Positions 6,923 through 12,666 of a stretch of 15,408 nucleotides of DNA are shown piece by piece. Within the stretch, counting starts at the first letter, position 1; each line of letters begins with the position of its first letter. Origin of the DNA: an uncultured bacterium (GTDB lineage Bacteria; Actinomycetota; Coriobacteriia; Coriobacteriales; Coriobacteriaceae); contig CAJMRP010000042.1 in the NCBI GenBank assembly GCA_905215765.1, positions 1 to 15,408 of the forward strand, written 5' to 3'. The translations under genes and the position numbers were made by a program. The notes below the pieces were generated by a model. The model was not told the DNA's origin and ran no database searches. It saw only the letters and a list, made by a program, of their open reading frames with translations.

Positions 6923-7756
6923 GTGAATATCAATGACTTCGATGTGCTCAATCGCATTAGCTCCATCATCAACAGCGAGTTTGGGTCAAACGATGCCGCC
7001 ATTGCTCGATATCTCATCGCTCACATTAGGCGTTCGAGCGAAATCAATGTTGCCGCAATAACCCGCGATGCATTCGTGACCCGTTCTGCTGTTCGTCGTT
7101 TCTGCAATCGCTTGGGCTACCAGTCTCTTAGCGATTTGAAAGAATCATTTACTCAATCAGTCTTTCCAAGCGACTTAAGCCATCGAGAGAAGGAATTTGG
7201 CTACGAGGAGTACAGGGCAGAGCTCGACGTTCGCATGATCGAGATGTTCGCTGAGGTCGAAAGCGGCGTGTCCGATACCGCTATTAAGCACCTTGCCGAC
7301 GAAATTGATGGCCATAAAAACGTTGAAATCTGGTGCACCAATAATGTGAGCGCCAATCTCGTACGATTTCAGCAGGAAATGTTTTATGCGGGCAAGATAG
7401 TTCGCATAGTTGCTGGGGCTAACGTCGCGGAATTGAAAAACATGGGAGACGCTTCGCAGTCATTGATAATTCTCGTATCGGTCTCCGGGCTATTTGTGTC
7501 ACAGGCGCGTGAGTATCTTGATTGCCGTTCGGGTAGGAAGATTCTAATTACTGCGTTTAGCAACGATGACAAATCGAGGTCTTTTGACCGTGTATATCGT
7601 CTTGGTAATGCGGGAAACGGAATTGACCGACTCGGCGTTTATTCGAAATACGCCATGACTTATTTCTTCGACTTGCTATCGTCGTGTTACTTGAGTCGCT
7701 ACCCCTGCACCAAGGGGGAGCCGCTCTATGGGCCTACTTTGGCCTGGCCCGAGTAG
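6923..7756 (+). CDS. MurR/RpiR-family transcriptional regulator
   Basis: Likely local regulator of the divergent glycosidase/PTS operon, sensing a phosphosugar. The N-terminal third is the RpiR HTH domain (IARYLIAHI... ITRDAFVTRSAVRRFCNRLGYQSLSDLKESF). The C-terminal half is an SIS phosphosugar-binding fold with LIILVSVSGLF as the S.SG motif. The first SIS glycine-rich turn reads CTNNVS rather than the usual GxGxS, so ligand contacts may differ. I chose the GTG at 6923 (277 aa) because AAGAGG lies 6 bases upstream. An in-frame ATG at 6884 adds 13 polar residues and has no visible ribosome site. The gene looks AT-rich relative to the translation genes. Activator or repressor cannot be decided from sequence. 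Confidence 0.83.
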   Translation: MNINDFDVLNRISSIINSEFGSNDAAIARYLIAHIRRSSEINVAAITRDAFVTRSAVRRFCNRLGYQSLSDLKESFTQSVFPSDLSHREKEFGYEEYRAELDVRMIEMFAEVESGVSDTAIKHLADEIDGHKNVEIWCTNNVSANLVRFQQEMFYAGKIVRIVAGANVAELKNMGDASQSLIILVSVSGLFVSQAREYLDCRSGRKILITAFSNDDKSRSFDRVYRLGNAGNGIDRLGVYSKYAMTYFFDLLSSCYLSRYPCTKGEPLYGPTLAWPE

Positions 7757-7771
7757 TTGCGGCTCATTAGT

Positions 7772-7852
7772 TCTCCCGCCTGGAGAATGAGCGTGGATAA
7801 TCTGCCGCTTTGGCCTTAGGGCCGCGTTAAAAGTGGGAGATTATCCACGCTC
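7772..7852. repeat. 30-base repeat, right copy, within a larger palindrome
   Basis: 7772-7801 repeats 3721-3750 (27/30). Its second half, GAGCGTGGATAATCT (7789-7803), is exactly reverse-complemented at 7838-7852, 34 bases away, and an inner GGCC-TTAG-GGCC hairpin sits at 7812-7823. It may also end transcription of the regulator gene, 32 bases after its stop, but there is no U-tract. Confidence 0.8.
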
Positions 7853-8029
7853 GATCGTGTCGTGGAAGCCCGATCGTGACCTATGTAATAGTGCAAGAGG
7901 GCCGTTATCGAAGGTCGATGCTGTAGGCGTACTCCACCGTGCCAAAGTGTTCCCTTGGGAAATGTCACCAGCACAGCCAAATCCACCGTCCTTCATTTCT
8001 AAACTCAACAAAACCGCAGGTCAAAGGTA

Positions 8030-8059
8030 TATAGATACGCCCGGCACCGTGTATCTATA
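8030..8059. promoter_or_regulatory. AT-rich inverted repeat just upstream of the tRNA/tuf promoter
   Basis: TATAGATAC (8030-8038) and GTATCTATA (8051-8059) form a perfect 9-bp inverted repeat with a 12-base GC-rich centre, ending 8 bases before the -35 box. It could be a regulator site for the operon or a weak terminator (GGTTTT follows). Confidence 0.4.
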
Positions 8060-8067
8060 GGTTTTCG

Positions 8068-8097
8068 TTGACAGCCCCCAAGGTTGCATCGTATTAT
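8068..8097 (+). promoter_or_regulatory. Strong sigma-A promoter for the tRNA-tuf operon
   Basis: TTGACA (8068-8073), 18-base spacer, TATTAT (8092-8097). It is the best consensus promoter in the window, placed about 63 bases before tRNA-Tyr. The leader contains a small GGTCC/GGACC hairpin. Confidence 0.8.
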
Positions 8098-8159
8098 CTT
8101 TTTCGTTCGCGGGGGCGGCGGTCCAAAAGACCAAAGGACCTGCGGATACTTGAACGATT

Positions 8160-8241
8160 GGGAGTTTGCCCGAGTGGTTAATGGGGACGGGCTGTAAACC
8201 CGTTGGCTCTGCCTACATAGGTTCGAATCCTATAGCTCCCA
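8160..8241 (+). tRNA. tRNA-Tyr (anticodon GTA)
   Basis: Class II tRNA of 82 bases with a long variable arm. Acceptor GGGAGTT pairs with AGCTCCC (one G-U); the anticodon stem encloses CTGTAAA with GTA; the T-arm reads GGTTCGAATCC. CCA is not encoded: the discriminator A is followed by CCC. Confidence 0.93.
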
Positions 8242-8251
8242 CCCGTCAAGT

Positions 8252-8327
8252 GCCTGTATAGCTCAGTCGGTAGAGCACTTCGTTGGTAACGAAGAGGTCA
8301 CCAGTTCAAGTCTGGTTGCAGGCTCCA
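8252..8327 (+). tRNA. tRNA-Thr (anticodon GGT)
   Basis: Acceptor GCCTGTA pairs with TGCAGGC with one G-U. The anticodon stem CTTCG/CGAAG encloses TTGGTAA with anticodon GGT. Discriminator T and encoded CCA (8325-8327). Ten bases after tRNA-Tyr. Confidence 0.95.
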
Positions 8328-8330
8328 TCC

Positions 8331-8407
8331 GGCGGTGTAGCTCAGTTGGTTAGAGCACACGGTTCATACCCGTGGCGTCACTGGTTCGAATCCAGTCACC
8401 GCTACCA
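8331..8407 (+). tRNA. tRNA-Met (anticodon CAT), elongator-like
   Basis: Acceptor GGCGGTG faces CACCGCT, so the first pair is G-U. The anticodon stem CACGG/CCGTG encloses TTCATAC with CAT. The stem lacks the three G-C pairs of initiator tRNA, and the first pair is not the initiator-type C-A mismatch, which favours an elongator. A tRNA-Ile2 with a lysidine-modified CAT cannot be excluded by eye. CCA is encoded (8405-8407). Confidence 0.92.
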
Positions 8408-8418
8408 TAGGTAACACG

Positions 8419-8449
8419 GTGGCTTCTCAATAGTATGTTGAGAGGCCAC
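8419..8449 (+). other. Strong hairpin between tRNA-Met and tuf
   Basis: GTGGCTTCTCAA (8419-8430) and TTGAGAGGCCAC (8438-8449) form a 12-bp stem with one G-U and a 7-base loop. No U-tract follows, so it more likely acts in RNA processing or stability than in termination. A TATAAA at 8455-8460 could be a secondary tuf promoter but lacks a good -35. Confidence 0.55.
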
Positions 8450-8503
8450 TATGGTATAAAGGCAAAGTCCCGTCCGGGGACGACCTGTTTAGAGGAGGGC
8501 TTT

Positions 8504-9694
8504 ATGGCCAAAGAGAAGTTTGAGCGCACTAAGCCGCATGTTAACATCGGCACCATTGGTCACGTCGACCACGGCAAGACCACGCTGACCGCTGCCATCA
8601 CCAAGGTTCTCTCCGAGACCGAGGGCTGCAAGGCTGACTTCACTGCGTTCGAGAACATCGACAAGGCTCCCGAGGAGCGCGAGCGCGGCATTACGATCTC
8701 CGTCTCCCACGTCGAGTACGAGACTGCTGCCCGTCACTACGCTCACGTTGACTGCCCGGGCCACGCTGACTACGTCAAGAACATGATCTCCGGCGCTGCT
8801 CAGATGGACGGCGCTATCCTGGTCATCGCTGCTACCGACGGCCCCATGGCTCAGACCCGCGAGCACATCCTGCTCGCCCGTCAGGTCGGCGTTCCCTACA
8901 TCGTCGTCTTCCTGAACAAGTGCGACATGGTCGACGATGACGAGCTCATCGACCTTGTCGAGATGGAGACCCGTGAGCTCCTCTCTGAGTACGATTTCCC
9001 CGGCGACGACATCCCCGTCATCCGTGGCTCCGCTCTGGGCGCTCTCGAGGGCGACGCCAAGTGGATGGACGCCATTCGCGAGCTCATGAAGGCCGTCGAC
9101 GAGTACATCCCGACGCCTGCTCGTAACAACGACCTCCCGTTCCTGATGGCCGTTGAGGACGTTATGACCATCTCCGGCCGTGGTACCGTTGCTACTGGCC
9201 GTGTCGAGCGCGGTGAGCTCAAGCTCAACGAGCCCGTCGAGATCGTCGGCATCAAGGATACCCAGAACACCGTCGTTACCGGTATCGAGATGTTCCGTAA
9301 GTCCATGGACTTCTGCGAGGCTGGCGACAACGTCGGTCTGCTGCTCCGCGGCATCAAGCGTGAGGACATCGAGCGCGGCCAGGTTCTCTGCAAGCCCGGT
9401 TCGGTTACCCCGCACACCAAGTTCACCGGTGAGATCTACGTTCTGACCAAGGAGGAGGGCGGCCGTCACACCCCGTTCTTCGATGGTTATCGTCCTCAGT
9501 TCTACTTCCGTACCACCGACGTTACCGGTACGGTCAAGCTCCCCGAGGGCACCGAGATGGCTATGCCTGGTGACCACATCACCATCGAGGGCGACCTCAT
9601 CCACCCGATCGCCATGGAGGAGGGCCTGCGCTTCGCTATCCGCGAGGGTGGCCACACCGTCGGTTCGGGCATCGTCTCCACGATCATTGAGTAA
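8504..9694 (+). CDS. tuf: Elongation factor Tu
   Basis: GTPase that delivers aminoacyl-tRNA to the ribosome. The 396-aa product is full length, with the P-loop GHVDHGKT (19-26), switch I RGITI (61-65), DCPGHADY (83-90) and NKCD (138-141), followed by the two beta-barrel domains to ...GSGIVSTIIE. The start is the ATG at 8504 with AGAGGAGGG upstream; an upstream in-frame ATG at 8435 lies in the leader hairpin and is rejected. Codon use is very strongly biased, as expected for the most abundant protein. Three tRNA genes precede it, as in the E. coli tufB operon. Confidence 0.98.
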   Translation: MAKEKFERTKPHVNIGTIGHVDHGKTTLTAAITKVLSETEGCKADFTAFENIDKAPEERERGITISVSHVEYETAARHYAHVDCPGHADYVKNMISGAAQMDGAILVIAATDGPMAQTREHILLARQVGVPYIVVFLNKCDMVDDDELIDLVEMETRELLSEYDFPGDDIPVIRGSALGALEGDAKWMDAIRELMKAVDEYIPTPARNNDLPFLMAVEDVMTISGRGTVATGRVERGELKLNEPVEIVGIKDTQNTVVTGIEMFRKSMDFCEAGDNVGLLLRGIKREDIERGQVLCKPGSVTPHTKFTGEIYVLTKEEGGRHTPFFDGYRPQFYFRTTDVTGTVKLPEGTEMAMPGDHITIEGDLIHPIAMEEGLRFAIREGGHTVGSGIVSTIIE

Positions 9695-9720
9695 ATTAGC
9701 TCTTTGATAAAGCTGACTTA

Positions 9721-9757
9721 GAGAACCCGGCACTTATATGGGTGCCGGGTTCTTTTC
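9721..9757 (+). terminator. Rho-independent terminator after tuf
   Basis: AGAACCCGGCAC (9722-9733) pairs perfectly with GTGCCGGGTTCT (9742-9753), 8-base loop, followed by TTTTC. It lies 27 bases after the tuf stop. Confidence 0.88.
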
Positions 9758-9898
9758 TGCAATGGATATTGAGCCGTTGCTGGTGTCGAGAGGATCGATA
9801 ATGGTCCTGGATGCACCGTCGATTAGCTCTCGATGGCTTCATTGATGTGTTCCAAATATGAATGGATCCACCGAGAACCAATTGACTCGAGGTTTTCA

Positions 9899-9928
9899 TT
9901 GACAGCACTTACGTGGAGCTGATAAAGT
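9899..9928 (+). promoter_or_regulatory. Promoter for rpmG-tRNA-Trp-secE-nusG
   Basis: TTGACA (9899-9904) with GATAAA (9921-9926, 16-base spacer) or TAAAGT (9923-9928, 18-base spacer). It lies downstream of the tuf terminator and 46 bases before rpmG. A 10-base palindrome CCCGTACGGG (9940-9949) lies in the leader ahead of the ribosome site. Confidence 0.65.
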
Positions 9929-9973
9929 AACAACTCGTGCCCGTACGGGGCGGAAATGAAAGGTTCAGGATAC

Positions 9974-10123
9974 ATGCGTACTCTAGTTACTCTTGCGTGC
10001 ACTGAGTGCAAGCGCCGCAACTATACGACCACCAAGAACAAGTCGACCATGCCTGATCGTATGGAGATCAAGAAGTATTGCCCCTGGTGCCGTCACCACA
10101 CGCTGCACAAAGAGACTCGCTAG
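9974..10123 (+). CDS. rpmG: 50S ribosomal protein L33
   Basis: A 49-aa zinc-ribbon ribosomal protein beginning MRTLVTLACTECKRRNY and ending HHTLHKETR. Two CxxC pairs (C9/C12 and C36/C39) mark the zinc-binding (C+) form. An ATG start with AGGA a few bases upstream. It lies between tuf and tRNA-Trp/secE, its usual place in many bacteria. Confidence 0.95.
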   Translation: MRTLVTLACTECKRRNYTTTKNKSTMPDRMEIKKYCPWCRHHTLHKETR

Positions 10124-10136
10124 TCTCTAGTCACAT

Positions 10137-10212
10137 ACGCCAGTAGTTCAATTGGTAGAGCATCGGTCTCCAAAACCGAGTGTTGAGGGTTCGAGTCCTT
10201 CCTGGCGTGCCA
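10137..10212 (+). tRNA. tRNA-Trp (anticodon CCA)
   Basis: Acceptor ACGCCAG pairs with CTGGCGT. The anticodon stem TCGGT/ACCGA encloses CTCCAAA with CCA. Discriminator G as expected for tryptophan, encoded CCA (10210-10212). It starts 13 bases after the rpmG stop, so it must be excised from the rpmG-secE transcript. Confidence 0.95.
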
Positions 10213-10221
10213 GTCATTATT

Positions 10222-10253
10222 CCGTAAGCTCCCAATTGGGGGCTTACGGTTTA
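10222..10253 (+). terminator. Terminator-like hairpin between tRNA-Trp and secE
   Basis: CCGTAAGCTCCC (10222-10233) pairs with GGGGGCTTACGG (10238-10249), one G-U, AATT loop, then TTTACTC. The tail is short. It may be a partial terminator or attenuator setting the tRNA/secE-nusG ratio, or a processing stop. Confidence 0.65.
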
Positions 10254-10288
10254 CTCATGTATAAGCGCATTGCGCGGAGGTAACCCAA

Positions 10289-10627
10289 ATGGCCAACAAG
10301 AAGAACAAGAAGAAGGCTCAGCAGCAGGCGCCTGCCAACAACGCTGCCGCCAACTCCAAGGTTGAGGCCAAGAAGGCCGTTGCCAAGAAGAACGAGAAGG
10401 CTGCGAAGTCCAAGAAGAACGAGAAGCCTGGTTTCTTCGCCCGCACCAAGAAGTATTTCGCTTCGGTCAAGTCCGAAATGAAGCGTGTCACGTGGCCCGA
10501 TAAGAAGGAGCTCGTGAACTACTCGGTCGTCGTTTGCGCTTCTCTGATCGTCGTCGGCGTCGTCATCGCTCTGCTCGATGCTGGCTTTGGCGAGGCTCTT
10601 GCTCTGTTCTCTGGATTGAGGGGCTAA
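10289..10627 (+). CDS. secE: Preprotein translocase subunit SecE
   Basis: Clamp subunit of the SecYEG channel in the cytoplasmic membrane. The 112 aa comprise a long Lys/Ala/Asn/Gln-rich cytoplasmic extension (1-46), the conserved amphipathic segment with EMKRVTWPDKKEL (63-75), and one membrane helix (about 78-98). Start ATG at 10289 has GGAGGT upstream. The extension is long for a single-helix SecE. Followed after 3 bases by nusG. Confidence 0.93.
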   Translation: MANKKNKKKAQQQAPANNAAANSKVEAKKAVAKKNEKAAKSKKNEKPGFFARTKKYFASVKSEMKRVTWPDKKELVNYSVVVCASLIVVGVVIALLDAGFGEALALFSGLRG

Positions 10628-10630
10628 ACC

Positions 10631-11167
10631 ATGTCTAAGCGTTGGTACGTCGTTCACACTTACTCTGGATACGAGAACCGCGTTAAGTCCGATCTCGAGC
10701 ATCGCATCGAGACTATGGGCATGCAGGACCGTATCTTTGATATCGAGATTCCTATGGAGCGTGTCACCGAGATTAAAGAGGGTGGCAAGCGCGAGACCAA
10801 GGATTCCAAGATTTTCCCGGGTTATGTCCTGGTCCGCATGGAGATGGATGACGATGCTTGGACGTGTGTTCGTAACACGCCTGGCGTCACCGGTTTCCTG
10901 GGCGGCAACGGCAAGCCCGCTCCGCTTTCCCGCGACGAGTACAACAAGATGACTCGTCGTCCCGGTAAGGGCGATTCGCCCAAGCGCACCTCGGTTGATA
11001 TTGAGGTCGGCACGTCCGTCCGCGTCACCGATGGTCCGCTTACCGACTTTGATGGCAAGGTCTCCGAGGTTAACACCGAGGCTGGCAAGCTCAAGGTCAC
11101 GCTGATGATCTTTGGCCGCGAGACGCCGGTCGAGCTCGACTTTAACCAGGTCGCTGTCATCGCTTAA
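10631..11167 (+). CDS. nusG: Transcription termination/antitermination factor NusG
   Basis: Binds RNA polymerase and links it to Rho or the ribosome. The 178 aa contain the NGN domain (WYVVHTYSGYENRVKSDL at the N-terminus, FPGYVLVRM, NTPGVTGFLG) and a C-terminal KOW domain (about 125-178, GPLTDFDGKVSEVN). It starts 3 bases after secE, with GAGGGG inside the end of secE. Confidence 0.97.
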   Translation: MSKRWYVVHTYSGYENRVKSDLEHRIETMGMQDRIFDIEIPMERVTEIKEGGKRETKDSKIFPGYVLVRMEMDDDAWTCVRNTPGVTGFLGGNGKPAPLSRDEYNKMTRRPGKGDSPKRTSVDIEVGTSVRVTDGPLTDFDGKVSEVNTEAGKLKVTLMIFGRETPVELDFNQVAVIA

Positions 11168-11287
11168 GTTTTCGTCCGTTCGCGCGAGCGTGCTTCTTCT
11201 GTGACTGCTCATCTCAGGAGTGCTTCTAACACGTGCGTGCTTACGATATAGCAAGTACTTCACACTCGTGATTCGAAAGGAATGACC

Positions 11288-11716
11288 ATGGCTGAGAAGA
11301 AGGTTGCCAACGTCATTAAGCTCCAGATTCCTGCTGGTGCAGCAAACCCCGCTCCTCCCGTCGGCCCCGCCCTGGGCGCTGCTGGCGTGAACATCATGCA
11401 GTTCTGCCAGGCCTTTAACGCCGAGACGCAGGACAAGAAGGGTGACATCATCCCCGTTGAGATCTCTGTCTACGAGGACAAGTCCTTCTCCTTCATCACC
11501 AAGACCCCGCCGGCGGCTCACCTCATCAAGAAGGAGCTGAACCTCAAGTCTGGTTCCGCTAAGCCCCAGGCCGACAAGGTTGGCCAGCTCTCCCAGGAGC
11601 AGCTCACCAAGATCGCCGAGATCAAGATGCCGGACCTCAATGCCAACGACATTGACGCCGCCAAGAAGATTATCGCCGGTACCGCCCGTTCCATGGGCGT
11701 CACCATCGCTGAGTAG
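11288..11716 (+). CDS. rplK: 50S ribosomal protein L11
   Basis: Protein of the GTPase-associated centre of the 50S subunit. The 142 aa have the proline-rich N-terminal domain (LQIPAGAANPAPPVGPALG), NIMQFCQAFN, and a C-terminal RNA-binding domain with the closing GTARSMGVTIAE. I chose ATG 11288 because AAAGGA has proper spacing to it; the ATG at 11282 directly abuts the ribosome site. The 120-base leader after nusG shows no clear promoter or terminator. Confidence 0.97.
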   Translation: MAEKKVANVIKLQIPAGAANPAPPVGPALGAAGVNIMQFCQAFNAETQDKKGDIIPVEISVYEDKSFSFITKTPPAAHLIKKELNLKSGSAKPQADKVGQLSQEQLTKIAEIKMPDLNANDIDAAKKIIAGTARSMGVTIAE

Positions 11717-11731
11717 CGATTTCTTATGGTA

Positions 11732-11762
11732 ACGACGGGTGCTCCGACCGGGGCGCCCGTTA
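11732..11762 (+). other. GC-rich hairpin between rplK and rplA
   Basis: ACGGGTGCTCC pairs with GGGGCGCCCGT (two G-U pairs, GACC loop), followed by TAAAT rather than a U-run. A second small hairpin, GTGTGC/GCACAC, follows directly downstream. With 117 bases between rplK and rplA this may be a partial terminator or part of the L1 control region; neither is shown. Confidence 0.45.
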
Positions 11763-11833
11763 AATGTGTGCAATAGGGCACACGATACGATGTGGGAGGG
11801 CTCACGCCCGTTTAACCACAGGAGGTAATGCAC

Positions 11834-12541
11834 ATGGCTAAGCATGGTAAGAGCTATAACGCCGCTGCCGAGAAGATCGACCGCGCCACGCTCTACACCC
11901 CCCTTCAGGCTGCCAAGCTCATCAAGGAGCTCGACACCGCCAAGTTCGACGAGACCGTCGAGGCTCACTTCCGTCTGGGCATCGATACTCGTAAGGCTGA
12001 CCAGAACATTCGTGGTTCCATCTCCCTGCCCCACGGCACCGGCAAGACCGTTCGTGTTGCCGTCTTCGCCGAGGGCGAGAAGGCCCGTGAGGCTGAGGCT
12101 GCCGGCGCCGACATCATCGGTTCCGACGAGCTCGTCGCCCAGATTCAGAAGGGCGAGATCAACTTCGACGCCGCTATCGCTACGCCGAACATGATGGCCA
12201 AGGTTGGCCGCATCGGTAAGATCCTTGGTCCCCGTGGCCTCATGCCGAACCCCAAGCTCGGCACCGTGACCATGGACGTCGCCAAGATGGTCTCCGAGCT
12301 CAAGGCCGGCCGCGTTGAGTACCGCGCCGACCGCTACGGCATCTGCCACGTGCCCCTGGGCAAGAAGTCCTTCTCTGAGCAGCAGCTCGTCGAGAACTAC
12401 GCTGCCCTGTACACCGAGATTCTGCGCGTCAAGCCCTCTTCTGCTAAGGGCAAGTACGTCAAGTCCATCTCAGTGTCTTCCACCATGGGCCCTGGCGTCA
12501 AGGTCGATCCCGCTGTCCAGCGTGACTTCCTGGCTGAGTAA
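11834..12541 (+). CDS. rplA: 50S ribosomal protein L1
   Basis: L1-stalk protein of the 50S subunit and, in many bacteria, translational repressor of its own rplK-rplA mRNA. The 235-aa product has the L1 signature GKILGPRGLMPNPKLGTV in the middle. GGAGG at 11821-11825 has 8-base spacing to ATG 11834, whereas the ATG at 11828 is only 2 bases away, so 11834 is the start. rplJ and rplL do not follow; the transcript ends here. Confidence 0.97.
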   Translation: MAKHGKSYNAAAEKIDRATLYTPLQAAKLIKELDTAKFDETVEAHFRLGIDTRKADQNIRGSISLPHGTGKTVRVAVFAEGEKAREAEAAGADIIGSDELVAQIQKGEINFDAAIATPNMMAKVGRIGKILGPRGLMPNPKLGTVTMDVAKMVSELKAGRVEYRADRYGICHVPLGKKSFSEQQLVENYAALYTEILRVKPSSAKGKYVKSISVSSTMGPGVKVDPAVQRDFLAE

Positions 12542-12577
12542 CTGCTAGTTACTGCCTGAGCAAAGCAAGCATTGCTA

Positions 12578-12616
12578 AAGAAACCCGGTTCTGCCTTGTG
12601 CAGGACCGGGTTTCTT
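12578..12616 (+). terminator. Rho-independent terminator after rplA
   Basis: AAGAAACCCGGTTCTG (12578-12593) pairs with CAGGACCGGGTTTCTT (12601-12616): a 16-bp stem with one G-U and a 7-base loop whose 3' side supplies the T-rich tail. Confidence 0.88.
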
Positions 12617-12632
12617 GCTATCGCGTCAAAAG

Positions 12633-12665
12633 CACCACAAAGGGGACGGTGTCCCCTTTGTGGTG
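12633..12665 (-). terminator. Perfect 15-bp palindrome with a 3-base loop
   Basis: CACCACAAAGGGGAC (12633-12647) and GTCCCCTTTGTGGTG (12651-12665) around GGT. It starts 1 base after the phosphoesterase stop. Read on the minus strand it is followed by CTTTTGA, so it can serve as that operon's terminator. I recall this type of palindrome as widely dispersed in gut actinobacterial genomes, so it may be a mobile repeat used as a terminator; that needs a genome search. Confidence 0.7.
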
Positions 12666-12666
12666 G

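Larger units (their letters stand above)
7757..8159. other. Gene-free spacer between the regulator and the tRNA cluster
   Basis: About 400 bases. It contains the right copy of the 30-base repeat, a large palindrome (7789-7852), an AT-rich inverted repeat (8030-8059) and the tRNA/tuf promoter. The open frame at 7833-8060 starts inside the palindrome and shows no recognisable protein, so I do not call it. I see nothing further in 7860-8029. Confidence 0.65.

Noticed and set aside
7833..8060. 75-codon open frame between the regulator and the tRNA cluster
   Set aside because: It begins within a palindromic repeat and ends in an inverted repeat at the promoter, and its translation resembles nothing recognisable.
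8489..9733. 414-codon minus-strand open frame opposite tuf
   Set aside because: EF-Tu on the plus strand is unmistakable; the reverse frame is open only because of the strong codon bias and gives a low-complexity Leu/Val/Asp protein.
11168..11287. Promoter directly upstream of rplK
   Set aside because: Some AT-rich hexamers (GATATA) are present, but no acceptable -35 at proper spacing, so I do not call one.
10244..12349. 701-codon minus-strand open frame across secE, nusG, rplK and rplA
   Set aside because: It runs antisense through four well-recognised genes and their gaps; this is a codon-bias artefact.
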